From positions 22,966,566 to 23,030,565 of the forward strand of contig NW_020312966.1 of assembly GCF_003265705.1 (NCBI RefSeq): a DNA stretch of 64,000 bases, given 5' to 3'. Below, one piece after another: positions 1 through 11,878 of the stretch; the first letter of the stretch is position 1, and every line of letters begins with the position of its first letter. Below the pieces are notes generated by a model. It did not search any database and was not told the origin of the DNA. It saw only the letters and a program-made list of their open reading frames with translations. Origin of the DNA: Callorhinus ursinus (Eukaryota > Chordata > Mammalia > Carnivora > Otariidae). The position numbers and the translations under genes were made by a program.

Positions 1-785
1 AGGGCCTGAGGTGTAAGAGAAGGACCTGAAGTTTAAGCTTCTTGATTTTATAGCAGATTTGCTTCTTATTTTATGAGATATTTGGAAGTTCTCTACCAAG
101 GTCATTCCAGGAATTTTAATCTAAATGTGACAGATCTGCTGATGTTTCTAGTATGCCAAGCAGTCTTGTTGATAAGTGCTTGTTTCTCATCTCAAAGATT
201 GAAATTTGTGGAGATGTTGATGCCAATGCTCCAAAGAGAATGGATTTCTCAGGCCAGTTCTGATCTTATCGGGAAACTTGGAAAGCATGTTATCTTTACC
301 ATGTGGACAAAGCCAAACTGACCTGTAACCATCACCAGTAGGTAGATCTTCTGGGGCATCTTGTGGGAAAGTCCTGGGAGAGGCAGAGCGGAGGTGTTGC
401 TTGCCAATGGAGAAGGTAGCAGTAGGCAGGAGTTCCTGAAGCTGGACTGGCATCCGGGAGGTCTGAGGGCCTGTGAGTTGTCCGTGTCTAAACAGCACAA
501 CAGAGCATGGAATCAGGTTCATCTGTTAGGAGAACAAAGAATTGGAAGCACAGAATGAGAATCAGGAAACAAGTGTGACCTTTGGTCCCCAAAGAGTTTC
601 CTCCCAAGACACGTAGGTAGGACCTGTGAAAAGAACTAGAATTACAAATGCATGAAGTCAGTTTTACTCCAAGTCCAGTCACTGGCTCCTTGTTCAAGTC
701 CCTCATGTGTGCGTCTCTGCCCTACAGGACCCAGACAGCATCCCATTTCCACAGCTTCATCGGACAAGGGTTCTGCCTTTTCTCT
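1..785. other. Unclassified unique sequence
   Basis: I recognise no repeat, exon or RNA here. Short open frames exist on both strands (up to 111 codons), but they overlap one another and resemble no known protein. The part at about 200-560 has slightly higher GC and could be a very old unrecognised transposon remnant. Confidence 0.4.
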
Positions 786-789
786 GTGA

Positions 790-1215
790 ATTCATTCATT
801 GATCAGTATGGGTGTATTGAAATGCTTGTCTACACCAGGCTATGCTCTAGTTACAGAATCCCTAACACGTGGAGTTTATAATCTAGCAAAAAGGCATAGA
901 AATATGAATAAATTAAATGTGATGTGATGAAAATAACACCAAGGGCATAAAGCACATCCCCAGTGGGGGAGTCACTTTCTCTAGGGTGACAATCAGGGAC
1001 GATGCCTGTGAGGAGGTGTCACATAAGTGAAGTCCAGAGTAATGAGAGCGGGAGCCATGCAATGGTCTAGGGGGAGAGTGTGTCAGACAGCAGAAACAAT
1101 AAATGCAAAACCTGTGGCCCTTAGCATGTCCAGGGACAAAAAGAAGACTTAACTACATGGCGAATGATGTGCGAAGTGACAAGAGAAAAGAATAGAGAAG
1201 GAGGCATGGCATCAA
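790..1215 (+). repeat. L2 LINE 3'-end fragment
   Basis: The order of degenerate phrases follows the 3' part of L2: a 'caccaggctatgctctag' start, a 'gagtttataatctag' segment, a '(g)tgatgtgatgaaaat' segment, then 'gaggaggtgtcacataagtgaa' and 'cagcagaaacaataaatgcaaa'. It is strongly diverged, as expected for this ancient family. Boundaries are approximate. Confidence 0.55.
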
Positions 1216-1763
1216 ATTACCTAGAACTTTAGAGACCAAGTTAAGAAAGAAGTACTTTGTTTTAATTGTCTAGAAAGATAATGTCTTAAACAGGAAAGTG
1301 ATGGGAAACCTATTTATTCTGCAAAAATGACTGCTCTAATTTCTGCATGAAAAACCTCAACATCCCTCTCTCTAGTTCCACATCTTGGTGTTTCCCCTTG
1401 GTTTCTGTTATGATCCTTCTAGATAACCTCCTTTGTCACCTCCTGTGAGCCCAGTCTGTGGAATGTGGTTCTCTCTGGTTTGGATTCTTTCCTATTGCCA
1501 ACCAGGCTCGGTTTTGACACTCCAGAGAAATTCCTGGATGGCCAGAGAACAAGTAGATGAAGAGGGACCCAATAGGGTACAGTGCTGGCTGGGATCTGTT
1601 GAGAATTTTAGCAAACCCAAATGTGGGGGGGGAAGCAACGATTTATTTTTCAGACTTCCAGACAAATGTGACATACCCAGAAATTCTTATCTAATGCTAG
1701 AATGTGTGTGTGTGGCAGGGGAGAGGGATGAGGTGTCAATGGCTGTCATTTATACATTTTCTA
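1216..1763. other. Unique sequence, no feature seen
   Basis: Ordinary AT-rich DNA with a short G run at 1625-1632. The 111-codon frame at 1433-1768 runs into the target duplication of the next SINE and has no recognisable domain. Confidence 0.4.
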
Positions 1764-1782
1764 TTTAAAAAAATCAAAATGT

Positions 1783-1980
1783 GGGGCGCCTGGGTGGCTC
1801 AGTCAGTTAAGCATCTGATCCTGGATTCCGGCTCAGGTCATGATCTCGGGGTCGTGAGATGGAGCCCCGAGTCAGGCTCCATGCTCAGCTTGGAGTCTGT
1901 TTGTCCTTCTCCCTTCTGCTCCTCCCTCTGCTCTCTCTTTCTCTTTCTCTCACTCTCAAATAAATAAATAAATAAAATCT
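1783..1980 (+). mobile_element. CAN-SINE, full length, plus strand
   Basis: It starts ggggcgcctgggtggctcag (tRNA-Lys-like head with A box), continues through the B-box-like part, the CT-rich stretch and an (AAAT)n tail. A 19-bp direct repeat, tttaaaaaaatcaaaatgt, flanks it at 1764-1782 and 1981-1999, which is a clean target-site duplication left by L1-driven insertion. Confidence 0.93.
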
Positions 1981-2093
1981 TTTAAAAAAATCAAAATGTA
2001 ACAAAATCCACAGAACACACCAACTATAATGTACATGATTTAATATTCTTCTGTTCAAAGGTTGTCTTAGAATCTTGCAATAGCACATCGCTA

Positions 2094-2264
2094 GGGCGCC
2101 TGAGTGGATCAGTTGGTTAAGCATCTGCCTTCAGCTCAGGTCATGATCCTGGGATCGAGTCCCGCACTGGGCTGCCTGCTCCTCAGGGAGTCTGCTTCTC
2201 CCTCCGCTCCACCTCCCACTTGTTCTCTCTCTCTCAAATAAATAAATAAAATCTTTGGAAAAAA
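2094..2264 (+). mobile_element. CAN-SINE, plus strand
   Basis: Head gggcgcctgagtggatcag, then the standard body and an AAATAAATAAAATCTTTGG-type tail. Flanks aatagcacatcgcta (2079-2093) and aatagcacctagcta (2265-2279) match at most positions, so the insertion is older than the neighbouring copy at 1783. Confidence 0.9.
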
Positions 2265-2279
2265 AATAGCACCTAGCTA

Positions 2280-4145
2280 TAATTATGAGCATCAGTGTCA
2301 ACTAAAATAAGGCTGGGTTCATGGAACTACAATAGTTGCCGAGTTTAGTGTCTCAGAGTTAGAACCAACAATGAATCCAAACAACTCCTAGATGTTTGTG
2401 TCAATAAACTGAACTTTTCCAAACTTACTCTTCTGGAATTGATAGGCTATCAAAAGCTCTACAGATAACTGCAAGGGAGAGAAAATGAAAGTCTTTAATC
2501 TGCACATTTCATAGGGAAATAAAATACGTTCTGAAGCTTTCAAATACCTAGATTTTTGGGGTGGTACTGGTGGGCATGATTTAGTCTTAATAAGTTGCAA
2601 ACTTAATAATATAAAAGGAAATATCACACTGCATATATATTAACAAGATGTAAAATTTGTTCAAGGATGGAATACTCAGGTCCAGCAAACAAAAACCTGA
2701 AGGCAGATTAGAGGTGAAGGCTAAAAAAGCAAAAAAAAGCAGCCTCCCTAAGGCTAAAGTGGAGTATTGTGTTGAACAATATGTATAAAGAATTGATGTT
2801 TTATACTCTCTGTACAGCAAGTTAATCCTATCAGGAATAAGTATTGATTTACATTTCACATCTAACTTTCTTAGCTTCTGTCAAATTTAATGAATGTTGA
2901 TGCAGATATTGATTTCTCTGGCAAAAGGAAATTAACAGGACATTGTCCAATTTTGACCTTTACTTAATGAGCCATGTATATATCAAAAGCCTTTTAGAAC
3001 ATGTTGTTGATCAGCCACAGAGCTTCAAAAGCAGTCTTATGTACCCCCCAAAATTTTAAGATTTTTTTATGATCTCCAAACTCATAATTACAATAGAGAC
3101 AGGCCGCAACAGATATTCAAAAGAGGGCACTCCCCTTGCTACAATCCAGGCAATGAGAAATCTTTAGTGGCCTGCAGAATGTGGAAAATGGGATATGTCT
3201 ACTTATAATTCAAATACCATCTTTTACAAGGCCCTGAGGGTAGTTTATTTAATAGCAATCCTGAATAAAACCTCTGGCTATGTACCTTTATGTCTAAATA
3301 TAAGTCCCAGCACATGTTTGTTTAAATCACTACTACTGAAAAAAGCTTGACTTTAGTTTTGATGTCCTTTTGGGCAAAAATTTAGTTCCAGAGCCTTGAA
3401 AAGAAATCACATGCGTTACGGTTGATCTGCTACTTTTAATTATTTCATTTCTTTTTTTCTGTAATGCGTACATTGTCTAGACGATCCTAAGGCATGGAAA
3501 TAATCAAATAAATATCCAGATCCTCTGAGTAAATGCCCTTATAATCCAAAGTAGGTGTAGACTAAAGAGTTGGGATCACATTTTCTATTGAATGCCATAT
3601 CTTGCTAATATAAACTCCAAGAATCTTCTATATTTTGCAGTATATTGTAGCATTGTAAATTTTTTTATATCAAATTACCCAAAGCAATAGCTGTTACTAA
3701 GTCTTGAATATAGTTTGTTACATAAATATGTATGATAGTGGCATTTGTTATAACTCGATTCTGATAGCCCAAAGTGCAAATTTTTGGTATAAGACCATAA
3801 ACCAGTCCATAATTTTGGACAAATTAAATTTGGTTGAATAAATTTTGAAGCTCTTTGCAACTGTCTGCTTCATATCTCTCCTTGTTTAAATTATGGATTT
3901 CTCAAGCTCAACAAGTCCAAGGGAAAATGGAATTCAAAGGCATTATGAAACTGCCTAAAGAAAAGAGAACTATAAAGTGGTAGGCTAGGGACCAGATCCA
4001 AGAGAACTGGTCAAACATAGGGCAAGGGAATGTCAAGAATCTTATAAAGGGAGGGAGGTCATTATCTGCTTGGCAGAAATGTTCAAATAAGTTCCTTGAC
4101 GACTGAACAACACCGGTTCCTTCAAAATATATGAAAATAAAAGAT
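2280..4145. other. AT-rich unique sequence
   Basis: No recognisable gene or repeat. The open frames are short and AT-biased. Confidence 0.4.
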
Positions 4146-4157
4146 ATTCAAATTGTA

Positions 4158-4351
4158 GGGGCGCCTGGGTGGCTCAGTCTTTAAGCGTCTGCCTTCAGCT
4201 CAGGTCATGATCCCAGGGTCCTGGGATAGAGTCCCGCATAAGGCTCCCTGCTCCGCGGGAAGCCTGCTTCTCCCTCTTCCACTCCCCCTGCTTGTGTTCC
4301 CTCTCTCTCTCTCTCTCTCTGTCAAATAAATAAATAAAATCTTTAAAAAAA
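4158..4351 (+). mobile_element. CAN-SINE, plus strand
   Basis: The head ggggcgcctgggtggctcag is followed by a small deletion ('tctttaagcg' instead of 'tnngttaagcg'). Body and (CT)n plus AAATAAAT tail are near consensus. Perfect 12-bp flanking duplication attcaaattgta at 4146-4157 and 4352-4363. Confidence 0.93.
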
Positions 4352-4363
4352 ATTCAAATTGTA

Positions 4364-5867
4364 AATGGTTCTCAGATGTATGTCACCTGAAATACTGCAT
4401 GCCTCTAAATTAAAGTGTGCATTAACATCTCCTTTCCTTAAATAAATCCATTCACTCACTGTATATATTATTTTGAATCCCAAGCTGCAGTAGAAAGTGG
4501 CCTAATGAACCTTCTAAAATATTTCTCATTATACTGTAATTCCAATTATACTAAGGAAAATATTTTGGAAGAAGTTGTAATTTTATTAGGTTCTCTCAAG
4601 TATTTTTTCCGAATTTTTTTGGATCAAGGGCAATTATGACTTTTTTAAAAATCTGATTTTCAGCCTATAAATAAATAATAAATGAATAAACAAATAAATA
4701 AATAATAAATGTAGACACAACTGAAAACAGAATGGAGGAAATGGGTATACTTTTGCAAATTCATGTATCAAGTAGATTCTTAAAATTGTGTAAGAATATT
4801 CTTTTAAATAAAAGACTTATAATCAAGACATTGACCTCATTTCAGGGCCAAACCCCATCTCTGCCCTCTTTTTTACATCCTGTACTTACTGTATTTAGTT
4901 GTGTAAAATAGTTGAGGACAGTAATTCTTGACTAAGAAATTCCAGTCTGTATCTTGAATAATATTAGATTGCATCACATTTCCTAAAAAGTGGGTTAAAA
5001 CTATTTTATGTAGTTAAGAGATCTTAAGCAATAGAAACAAATTATCAAATGGAGTTTTGGAACTTTAGAAGTTTTTCCTCAGAAATCTTAAAAATAGGTT
5101 AGGAAGTCACAGGGGATGGTAGAACTGTGGTCTCTCTTGAAGCAGGGAATGGGCCCTATGACTACTTGAGATTCTTTCCAGTTCGGTGAGTCTATAATTT
5201 TATTTCTTAAATGCACTAGCAATGTGTAAAGACCCTTTAAGAGCTATGGGATTGGGAATGGTCTTATTTTTATACAAATGATACATTGTCATCACGTGAT
5301 GCTCTTTCCTCTACGGAGCTTGGAGAGATTTCTTGACATTTTCTAATTAACTTTCCTTGCATTTCTCAGATGCATGAATAAGGCACAGGTTATTATCCAC
5401 ATTGTAGGCACAGCAAAGTTGAGTGCCTGGGGATAAAAACAAAAATGAGTGAACCTATACTTATAAAGCTTGAATACTTGAATTAACGAAAGACTTGCTT
5501 TGCTTTCAGCAAGGCAGAGTTTACAGAGGAGGTAGCTTCACAAAATCCTCAGTCTTTGAAAGGAAAAGTGAATAAACTTTTTTGGGCACAACTGTGTAGA
5601 ATCATGTCCGTGGCACTGGCTCACTATATGTAGCAAAAGGATAGAAGGGCACTTGTGAACACAGCTTTTAGGGGAAAAAAAAAAAAAATCAAACCCAATG
5701 GATGGTCCATGTCATGTATGGTATGAATTCCATTTACCTCAACTAGTTATTTTGTTGGATGTAAAGTTGTCATTTTTAAAGTCCCATCAAAATGTATTAA
5801 GGGAAAGTGAAAGTATGAAAAAGACATAAAGGACAACATAAGGCCAAATTCTGGTGAACAGGGTCTA
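4364..5867. other. AT-rich unique sequence
   Basis: Contains an (AAAT)-rich run at about 4668-4708 and a poly-A run at 5673-5688. Nothing else recognised. Confidence 0.4.
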
Positions 5868-6045
5868 TTGTTGTTTGGATGTGCCACACACTGTAACTCA
5901 AATGATGTGCTTCATCCTCATGATAACCCTCATGTAGATGTAGAAATTGAGGTTCAAATAGATAATCCCATGAAACTCATGAGTATTTGTAGACGGAGAA
6001 GGTTTTTGCCCAGTTTTCACTCTGTCTTCCAAACCAAACATGAAA
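5868..6045 (-). repeat. MIR-family SINE fragment (minus strand)
   Basis: The order 'cttcatcctcatgataaccctcatg' (in parts), 'tagaaattgaggttcaaatag' and the following diverged text is the reverse complement of the MIR 3' half. The 66-codon frame over it is a by-product. Confidence 0.5.
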
Positions 6046-6394
6046 CTTTCAAAGGTTGGAGATTTTAGGGGTAAGGTGCATGCAGTCAGAGCATGTAGTC
6101 ATTAAGAAATACATGTGTTTTTAGTTATATCCTACCCTCCTCTTTAAAATTTGAGGTAAAAGTGACACACAAAAAAATATAAGACAAACAGGAAAGTCTC
6201 CTACCTTTTCACTTAATTTTTTGACCACTGTTTAAATTTATTTTTTCTTAAAGAAATGAAGAACAAAACAAAATTGTGATTGAGGAGGAAGTATATAATG
6301 AGGAGCTAAGAATTATTTGGGCTTAAATTCAGTGATATCACAAATCTTCTATCTAAAGCCTCAAGGGCTTTTATATTTGTATGGTGGTGAGAGG

Positions 6395-6400
6395 GGAAAT

Positions 6401-6433
<33 letters not shown>

Positions 6434-6434
6434 A
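6395..6434. repeat. (AC)n(AG)n microsatellite
   Basis: Compound dinucleotide run: about five AC units followed by about eleven AG units. It creates the repetitive frames seen on both strands around 6317-6703. Confidence 0.85.
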
Positions 6435-6663
6435 GAACTGAGATAGAGAAAAAGATAGAGACAGACAAGACAAACAGACGTAGCTGTGAGGGAAGGAAGT
6501 TCCACTTCAAGCATGGAAAAATAGCTCCTATGAAACCAATCCTGCTCAAGAGAACAACTACAAATTCTGGAAAAAAATGGAAAGCAACTGCATGAAGATA
6601 CCAGAGAGTGAACAAAAAGAGACAAAGACTCTCTTTGAGAAGTAACATTTGCAAGAAGAGAAT

Positions 6664-7100
6664 TGTGGTGGGTAGAATTATATCTCCCAAAAGATATGTG
6701 CAAATTCAGATTTCTGTACTTACAAATGTGACCTTATTTGGAAATAGGGTCTTTGCAGATGCAATTAAGTTCAGATGAGGTCATACTGCATGATTAAGTT
6801 CCTTGAATGAAGAGGGATATTTGGACATTCTCCCCTACAAAAGGGAGAATGGCATGTGATGATGGAGACAGAAATTGGCATGATGGGTCTACACACAGAG
6901 GGGCATCAAGGATTGCTGGCAACCACCAGAAGCTAGGAAAAGGCAAAGAGGGATCCCCCCCTAAAGCCTTCAGAGAGAGCAAGGCCCTGCTAACCCTGAA
7001 TTTTGGACTTCTAGCTTCTAAAACTGTGAAAGAATAAGTTTATTTTTTAAGCCACCATGTTTAAGGTAATTTTGTATGGCAATACTAGAAAAGTAACACA
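6664..7100 (+). repeat. MLT1-type MaLR LTR (ERVL-MaLR), solo
   Basis: Begins tgtggtgggtagaatta. Contains the family hallmarks 'gaccttatttggaaataggg', 'gcagatgcaattaagtt', 'ggacttctagcttctaaaac' and 'agccaccatgttt', and ends in 'gtaacaca'. About 437 bp, the usual length for this class. It splits the L1 5' fragment, so it inserted later. No internal region is attached. Confidence 0.8.
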
Positions 7101-7584
7101 GCAATGATACTGAGTTTCCCATTTTACAGATTTTACCCTGAGAGTAGTCCCCAGTATTCAATGGGGACAGCTATAACTTCAGTAGGAAAACCTCAACATT
7201 ACTGGGTTGATAAATCAGAACAGAATTTGGGGCAACCATAGGCCTTGGAAAGTGGAATTCCAGAAAAGGGAGAGTCAGAGAAGGGAGCCTTGGATTCTAT
7301 ATATACAGTCTCCCTAAGTCTCTGTCTGACCCTTGTATGACACATATATGATTCAAATACATGCATTATGCAAGCAACAAGCATTCCTGGAAAGACTAAA
7401 ACAACTGACCTGCAAGGAAAACAGAACAGAATTTTCAGCTTGAGTTAAGCCCACTTAATAGCCTACAAAAACAAACACAGGGCTCTTTAGAGGAACATAA
7501 CTAGCCCAGAATTTTGTGAGATGTCATTGACAAAGTCCAGGATACAATCCAAAATGACTCAACATAAGAAGAAATAGGAAAACA

Positions 7585-7768
7585 GGGGCACCTGGGTGGC
7601 TCAGTTGGTTAAGCTTCTGCGTTTGGCTCAGGTCATGATCCCAGGGTCCTGGGATCCCGTCCTGCATCAGGCTCCCTGATGAGGAGGGAGTCTGCTTCTC
7701 CTTCTCCCTCTGCCCGCCCCCTCCCCGCTCATGCTTTCTCTCTCTCTCAAATAAACTCTTTTTAAAAA
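7585..7768 (+). mobile_element. CAN-SINE, plus strand
   Basis: Head ggggcacctgggtggctcag and a shortened tail (ATAAACTCTTTTTAAA). Perfect 12-bp target duplication aataggaaaaca at 7573-7584 and 7769-7780. Inserted into the L1 5' fragment. Confidence 0.93.
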
Positions 7769-9605
7769 AATAGGAAAACATAAGCTCTTCTATACAGAAA
7801 AGACAATGAATAGAGACTGACTCTATTCCCTGATGTTGGAATTAGCACATAAGCAGCTATTATTGTATGCTCAAGATTGTAAAAGAAAATCTGCTCCTAC
7901 TGAGGAAATCTCAGCAGAAAAGTAGAAACTACTAAAAAAGGATCTAATGAAAATTGTAGAACTGAGAAATATAATATTTAAAATAAAAAATTTGGTGGAT
8001 GTGATTAACAGCAAAAAAAGAGATGACATAGGAAAGAGCCCATGAGTTTGAAGACTGTTCAGTAGAAATGAAGAATAAAAAGAGAAAAAGGCCAAAAATG
8101 AGCAACCCCTCAGGAACTTGAGATGACTCAAGAGATCTACCAAGGACGTAACTGGAGTGCCAGAGGAAAGGAGAGAAATGATGGAGCAAAAAAATACATT
8201 AGAAGGAATAATGGCTGGAAATTTACCAAATTTAATGAAAGACACAAAATTACAGATTCAAAAAGCTCAGCAAACACCAATCAGAATAACACCAAGAAAA
8301 TCTCACTTGGGCACATTATGGTCAAACTGCTGTATTTTCATATAAATTTTAAATAAGTCTGTCAATTTCTATTTTAAAAATTTGCCTTGATTTTGATTGG
8401 GGTTACTTTGAATCTTTATAGAAGACTGAAAAGAAATTAAATTATGACAATTTTGAAACTCTCAGTGCATGAACAAAGTACACAATTCCATTTATTCAGA
8501 TTTTCTTTATTTTTCCTCAGCAGTTTTCAGTGTATAGGTCTCCTGTGTGTTTCCTGGAGTTTTCAGCGAATAGATCGTCTGTGTGTTTTGTTAAATTTAG
8601 TCCGAAACATGTTGTGTTTTTGATATATTTAAATGCCTTCATTTTCATTTCAATTTCCAATTGGACATGCTAGCATATAGACATATGATTAACTTTTGTG
8701 TACTAAACTGGTATACTGTCACCTTGCTAAAATCACATGCTAGCTCCAGGAAATTTTTTGTAGATTCTTTAGGATTTTTCTAAATAGAGAATAATATTGC
8801 CACAAACAAAATTTTTTATTTCTCTTTCCAAATTGGATGCCTCTTATTTCTTTTTCTTGCTCTACAGAACTAGTTAGTAGCTCCAATACAGTGTTGAAGG
8901 AAAGTGGTGAGAGGAATATACTTGCTTTCTTTCTGACATCAGGGTGAAGACATTCTGTCTTTTACTGTTGAATATAATGTTAGCTCTAGATTTTTCATAA
9001 ATGCATTTTATAAGGTAAAGAAATTTCCCTTCTATTTCTTGTCTCCTGAGAGTTGTTACTTTTTAAAGTCACAAATGTATATTGAATTTTTTAAAATACT
9101 TTTTTTGGCTCTATTGACAAAAGTTGTTTTTTTTCCTTTTTTAGTCTGTGAATAGGATGAATTAAATTGATTGATTTTCACACGTTAAGCTAACTTTACA
9201 TTTCTGGGATAAATCTTGTTTGGACATAAAAGGTTATTATTTTATATATAGCTGATTATGATTTGATAGCTTTTTGTTAAGGATTTTTTTAAACTTTCTA
9301 CTTTTCAGATATTAGTCTGTAGCTTTCTTGTAATGTTTTGGTCTCATTTTGTTATCTGGGTAATTTTAGTGTCATAAAATGAATTGGAAAGTTTACCATT
9401 ATCTTTTAGATTCTGGAAAAATTTGTGTAGAGTTATAATTCTCTATTCCTTAAATATCATAGAGAATTCAACAGTGAAATTATATAGTCCTAAAATTTTC
9501 TTTACGAATAAGTTAAATCACAAATTCAAGTTTATAAAGTTGATACTCCAGAAACTATTTGAGAATTGTATTTCTTCTTAAGTAAACTCAGTATTTGTCT
9601 TTCAA

Positions 9606-9818
9606 TTAATTTGTCTTTCTGTCTAAATTGTAGAATTTATTGGCAAAAGATTGTTTATAAAATTCCAGCATCACACTTTTTATATTTGTATTTTCTGTAA
9701 TTATTCCTTTCATTCCTGATATTGGATATTTTTGTCTTCTTCTTTTTTTTTTTTCTTGATTAGTCTCTAAAAAGGCTTTCAACTGTATTTCAACTGATAT
9801 TTTTCCCAGAACCAACAT
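9606..9818 (-). pseudogene. L1 ORF2 remnant, segment between endonuclease and RT
   Basis: A 70-codon open stretch whose residues 27-70 read like the L1 ORF2 linker that precedes the RT fingers, including the recognisable 'LEFYKQSFANKFYNLD'. The ORF2 protein would be an endonuclease/reverse transcriptase that copies L1 RNA at a nicked chromosomal target. Here only a fragment survives, bounded by stops, and it cannot be functional. The call rests on motif recognition. Confidence 0.6.
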
Positions 9819-10094
9819 TGCTTGCTTTGATTTTTCTCTACTGTTTTTCTGTATTCCATGTCATTGATTTTTTTACTCTTACCTTTATTACTGCTTTCCT
9901 TCTGCTTAATTTGAATTTCCCTGCTCTTCCTTTGCTAATTTCTAAAGGTATTACCCTATGTAATTGTTTCAAAATCCTTCTTGTTTTCTCAGTTAATCAT
10001 TTAACCTTAAAACTTTCCCTCTAATCACAGGTTCAGTGACATTCCACAAATTTGAATATGTTTAATTGTCTTTTAGTTCAAAGTATTTTCTATT

Positions 10095-10098
<4 letters not shown>

Positions 10099-10146
<48 letters not shown>
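10099..10146. repeat. (GT)24 microsatellite
   Basis: Uninterrupted GT run of 48 bp inside the minus-strand L1. Its length makes allele-size polymorphism likely. Confidence 0.97.
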
Positions 10147-10148
<2 letters not shown>

Positions 10149-10191
10149 CCTATGGCTTGTTTTGACATCTTTATGGTTTTGCTCTTTAGTT

Positions 10192-10548
10192 TTATTTCTC
10201 TGCGGTCAGAAAACATATTTGTATGATTTCAATCTTTTTTAATTTATTGAATTTAAATGTATTTCCAACAAAAATGGTACAACTTGGTAAATATTTCACT
10301 GTTTTAAAAATGAATTTGTATTCAGTTATTGTTGGGTAGAGTATTTTATAAATGTTAAATAGGTGAAGTTTGTTGATAATGTTTTCAAAGTTTATATTCT
10401 TACTGATTTTCTGCCTACTTATCCTATCAATTCCTGAGCTAAGTTTGTTGAAATTTCTTACAATACTTGTATATTTTTCTATTTCTTTTTTCATTTTTGT
10501 TAGTTTTTTTTCTGTGTATTTTAAGGCACTCTTATTAGAGGCATACAA
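10192..10548 (-). pseudogene. L1 ORF2 endonuclease-domain remnant
   Basis: A 118-codon open stretch matching the second half of the L1 apurinic-like endonuclease domain. Residues about 35-75 contain 'LSSGIDRISRQKISKNI', followed by an 'INKLHLFNIYKILYPTITEYKF' segment (given in family order). Residues about 92-108 contain 'NTFKFNKLKKIEII', aligned to the end of the domain. The catalytic His region near the C-terminus is degraded ('FLTAEK'). It is a relic of a retrotransposition enzyme that nicks target DNA, not a gene. Confidence 0.65.
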
Positions 10549-10706
10549 ATTTTGAATTATTATAAATCCTCAATATTGACTTCTTTTTTTCTTATATTGA
10601 CCTCTTTATCATTAAGTAATGTCTTTTATTAACCTTGGTGGTTTTCTTTTTATTACATCTACTTTTTCTGATATTAATATAGCCATTCCAGTTTTATTTT
10701 TATTTG

Positions 10707-11185
10707 TAATTATATGGTGTCCCAAGCCTCCATAGATACAATGAACTAATCTCTGGAACCAGAAAATGTCACCTATATGACAAAGACTTTGTAGATGTAA
10801 TTAAGAATCTTAAGAGAGAGAGAGAGATCATCCTTGATTATCTGGGTCAGTCCTAAATGCAATCACAGCTATCCTTATAAAAGAGAGACAGAAGGTGATT
10901 TGACACAGAGAGAAAAGATGAAGGCATTATAACCCAGAGGCAAGGATTACAGAGATGCAGCCACAAATCAATAAAAGCTGTAAGTCACCGAAACCTGAAC
11001 AAGGCAGGGAACAGAGTCTCGTCTAGAGCCTCTGTAGGGATGGCACCCAGGCTGACACTGAATTTGATTCAGGGATACTGACCTCAAACACGTGACCTCC
11101 AGAACTATGAGAAAATGAATTTCTATTGCTTTATGCCACGAAGTTTGTAGTAATTTGCTACAACAGCCTCAAGAAGCTAATATAC
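10707..11185 (+). repeat. MLT1-type MaLR LTR, solo, diverged
   Basis: Contains 'ttgtagatgtaattaag', 'cttataaaagagagacagaagg', 'gacctccagaactatgagaa', 'tttatgccacgaagttt' and ends near 'aagaagctaatatac'. It lies inside the minus-strand L1. A short (GA)n run at 10812-10827 interrupts its usual text. Confidence 0.75.
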
Positions 11186-11690
11186 AAGGTCTGTCTTCTT
11201 TCATTTTACTTGAGGTCTATCTCTTTTTTTAAAAATGGGTTTAGGTAGCATAGAGGAAGATCTTTCCTTATTACTTATCTATTCCTGCCTTTTAATTATG
11301 TTATTTAGGACATTTATATTTAATGTAATTACAAATATAGTTGAGTTAAATCTAGCCCATGCTGTTTCCTATTTGCCCCACTTATTCTGTATCCTGTGTC
11401 CCTCTTCCATTCCTTCTGTTGGATAGAGCATTTTTAGAGTCTATTTTTTCTCTACTCCTTGTTCATAAAGTATATCGTAGTTTGTTTCATCCTCTTCAGT
11501 AGTTTCTCTAGATGTGTACAATATATCCTTTTATTTTTTTTTACTATCTTCAAGTTACATTATTTTATATTATTTCACATATAAAATCAGAACCATTACT
11601 GGCTTCCATCCGTTATGAGATTGTTGTCACATCTTATTTCTACATATCAAATAAAATTCCATTGTTACTCATTTTACTTTGGATTAGTGT

Positions 11691-11878
11691 TTTTTTTAAA
11701 GATTTTATTTCTTTATTTGATAGAGTGAGAGAGCACAAGCAGGGGGAGCGGCAGAGGGAGAGAGAGAAGCAGGCTCTATGGGGAGCAGGGAACACAACGT
11801 GGGGCTTGATCCCAAGACGCTGAGATCAGGACCTGAGCCAAAGGCAGACGCTTAATGGACTGAGCCACCCAGGTGCCC
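11691..11878 (-). mobile_element. CAN-SINE, minus strand
   Basis: The reverse-complemented head ends '...gagccacccaggtgccc'. The tail, seen as tttttttaaagattttattt, lies at the low-coordinate end. Perfect 12-bp duplication ttggattagtgt at 11679-11690 and 11879-11890. Inserted in the L1 inter-ORF region. Confidence 0.95.

Larger units (their letters stand above)
6480..8338 (+). repeat. Old L1 5' part (5'UTR and ORF1 region), plus strand
   Basis: Sequence on both sides of the inserted LTR and SINE follows the 5' region of an old L1M element in sense orientation: 'gagagtgaacaaaaagag' near 6605, 'ggatacaatccaaaatgactca' (in parts) near 7541, and the ORF1 segment 'ggagagaaatgatggagca' to 'ttatggtcaaactgctg' at 8166-8333. 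The reading frame is destroyed. It stops abruptly near 8338, where L1 sequence of the opposite orientation begins. Confidence 0.6.

Noticed and set aside
1783..1860. tRNA-Lys gene
   Set aside because: The A/B-box-like text is the tRNA-derived head of a SINE, present in many copies with A-rich tails and target duplications. It does not fold as an intact tRNA gene.
6361..6703. Two minus-strand frames of about 110 codons with leucine/serine runs, as membrane proteins
   Set aside because: The hydrophobic runs come from translating the (AG)n/(AC)n microsatellite antisense.
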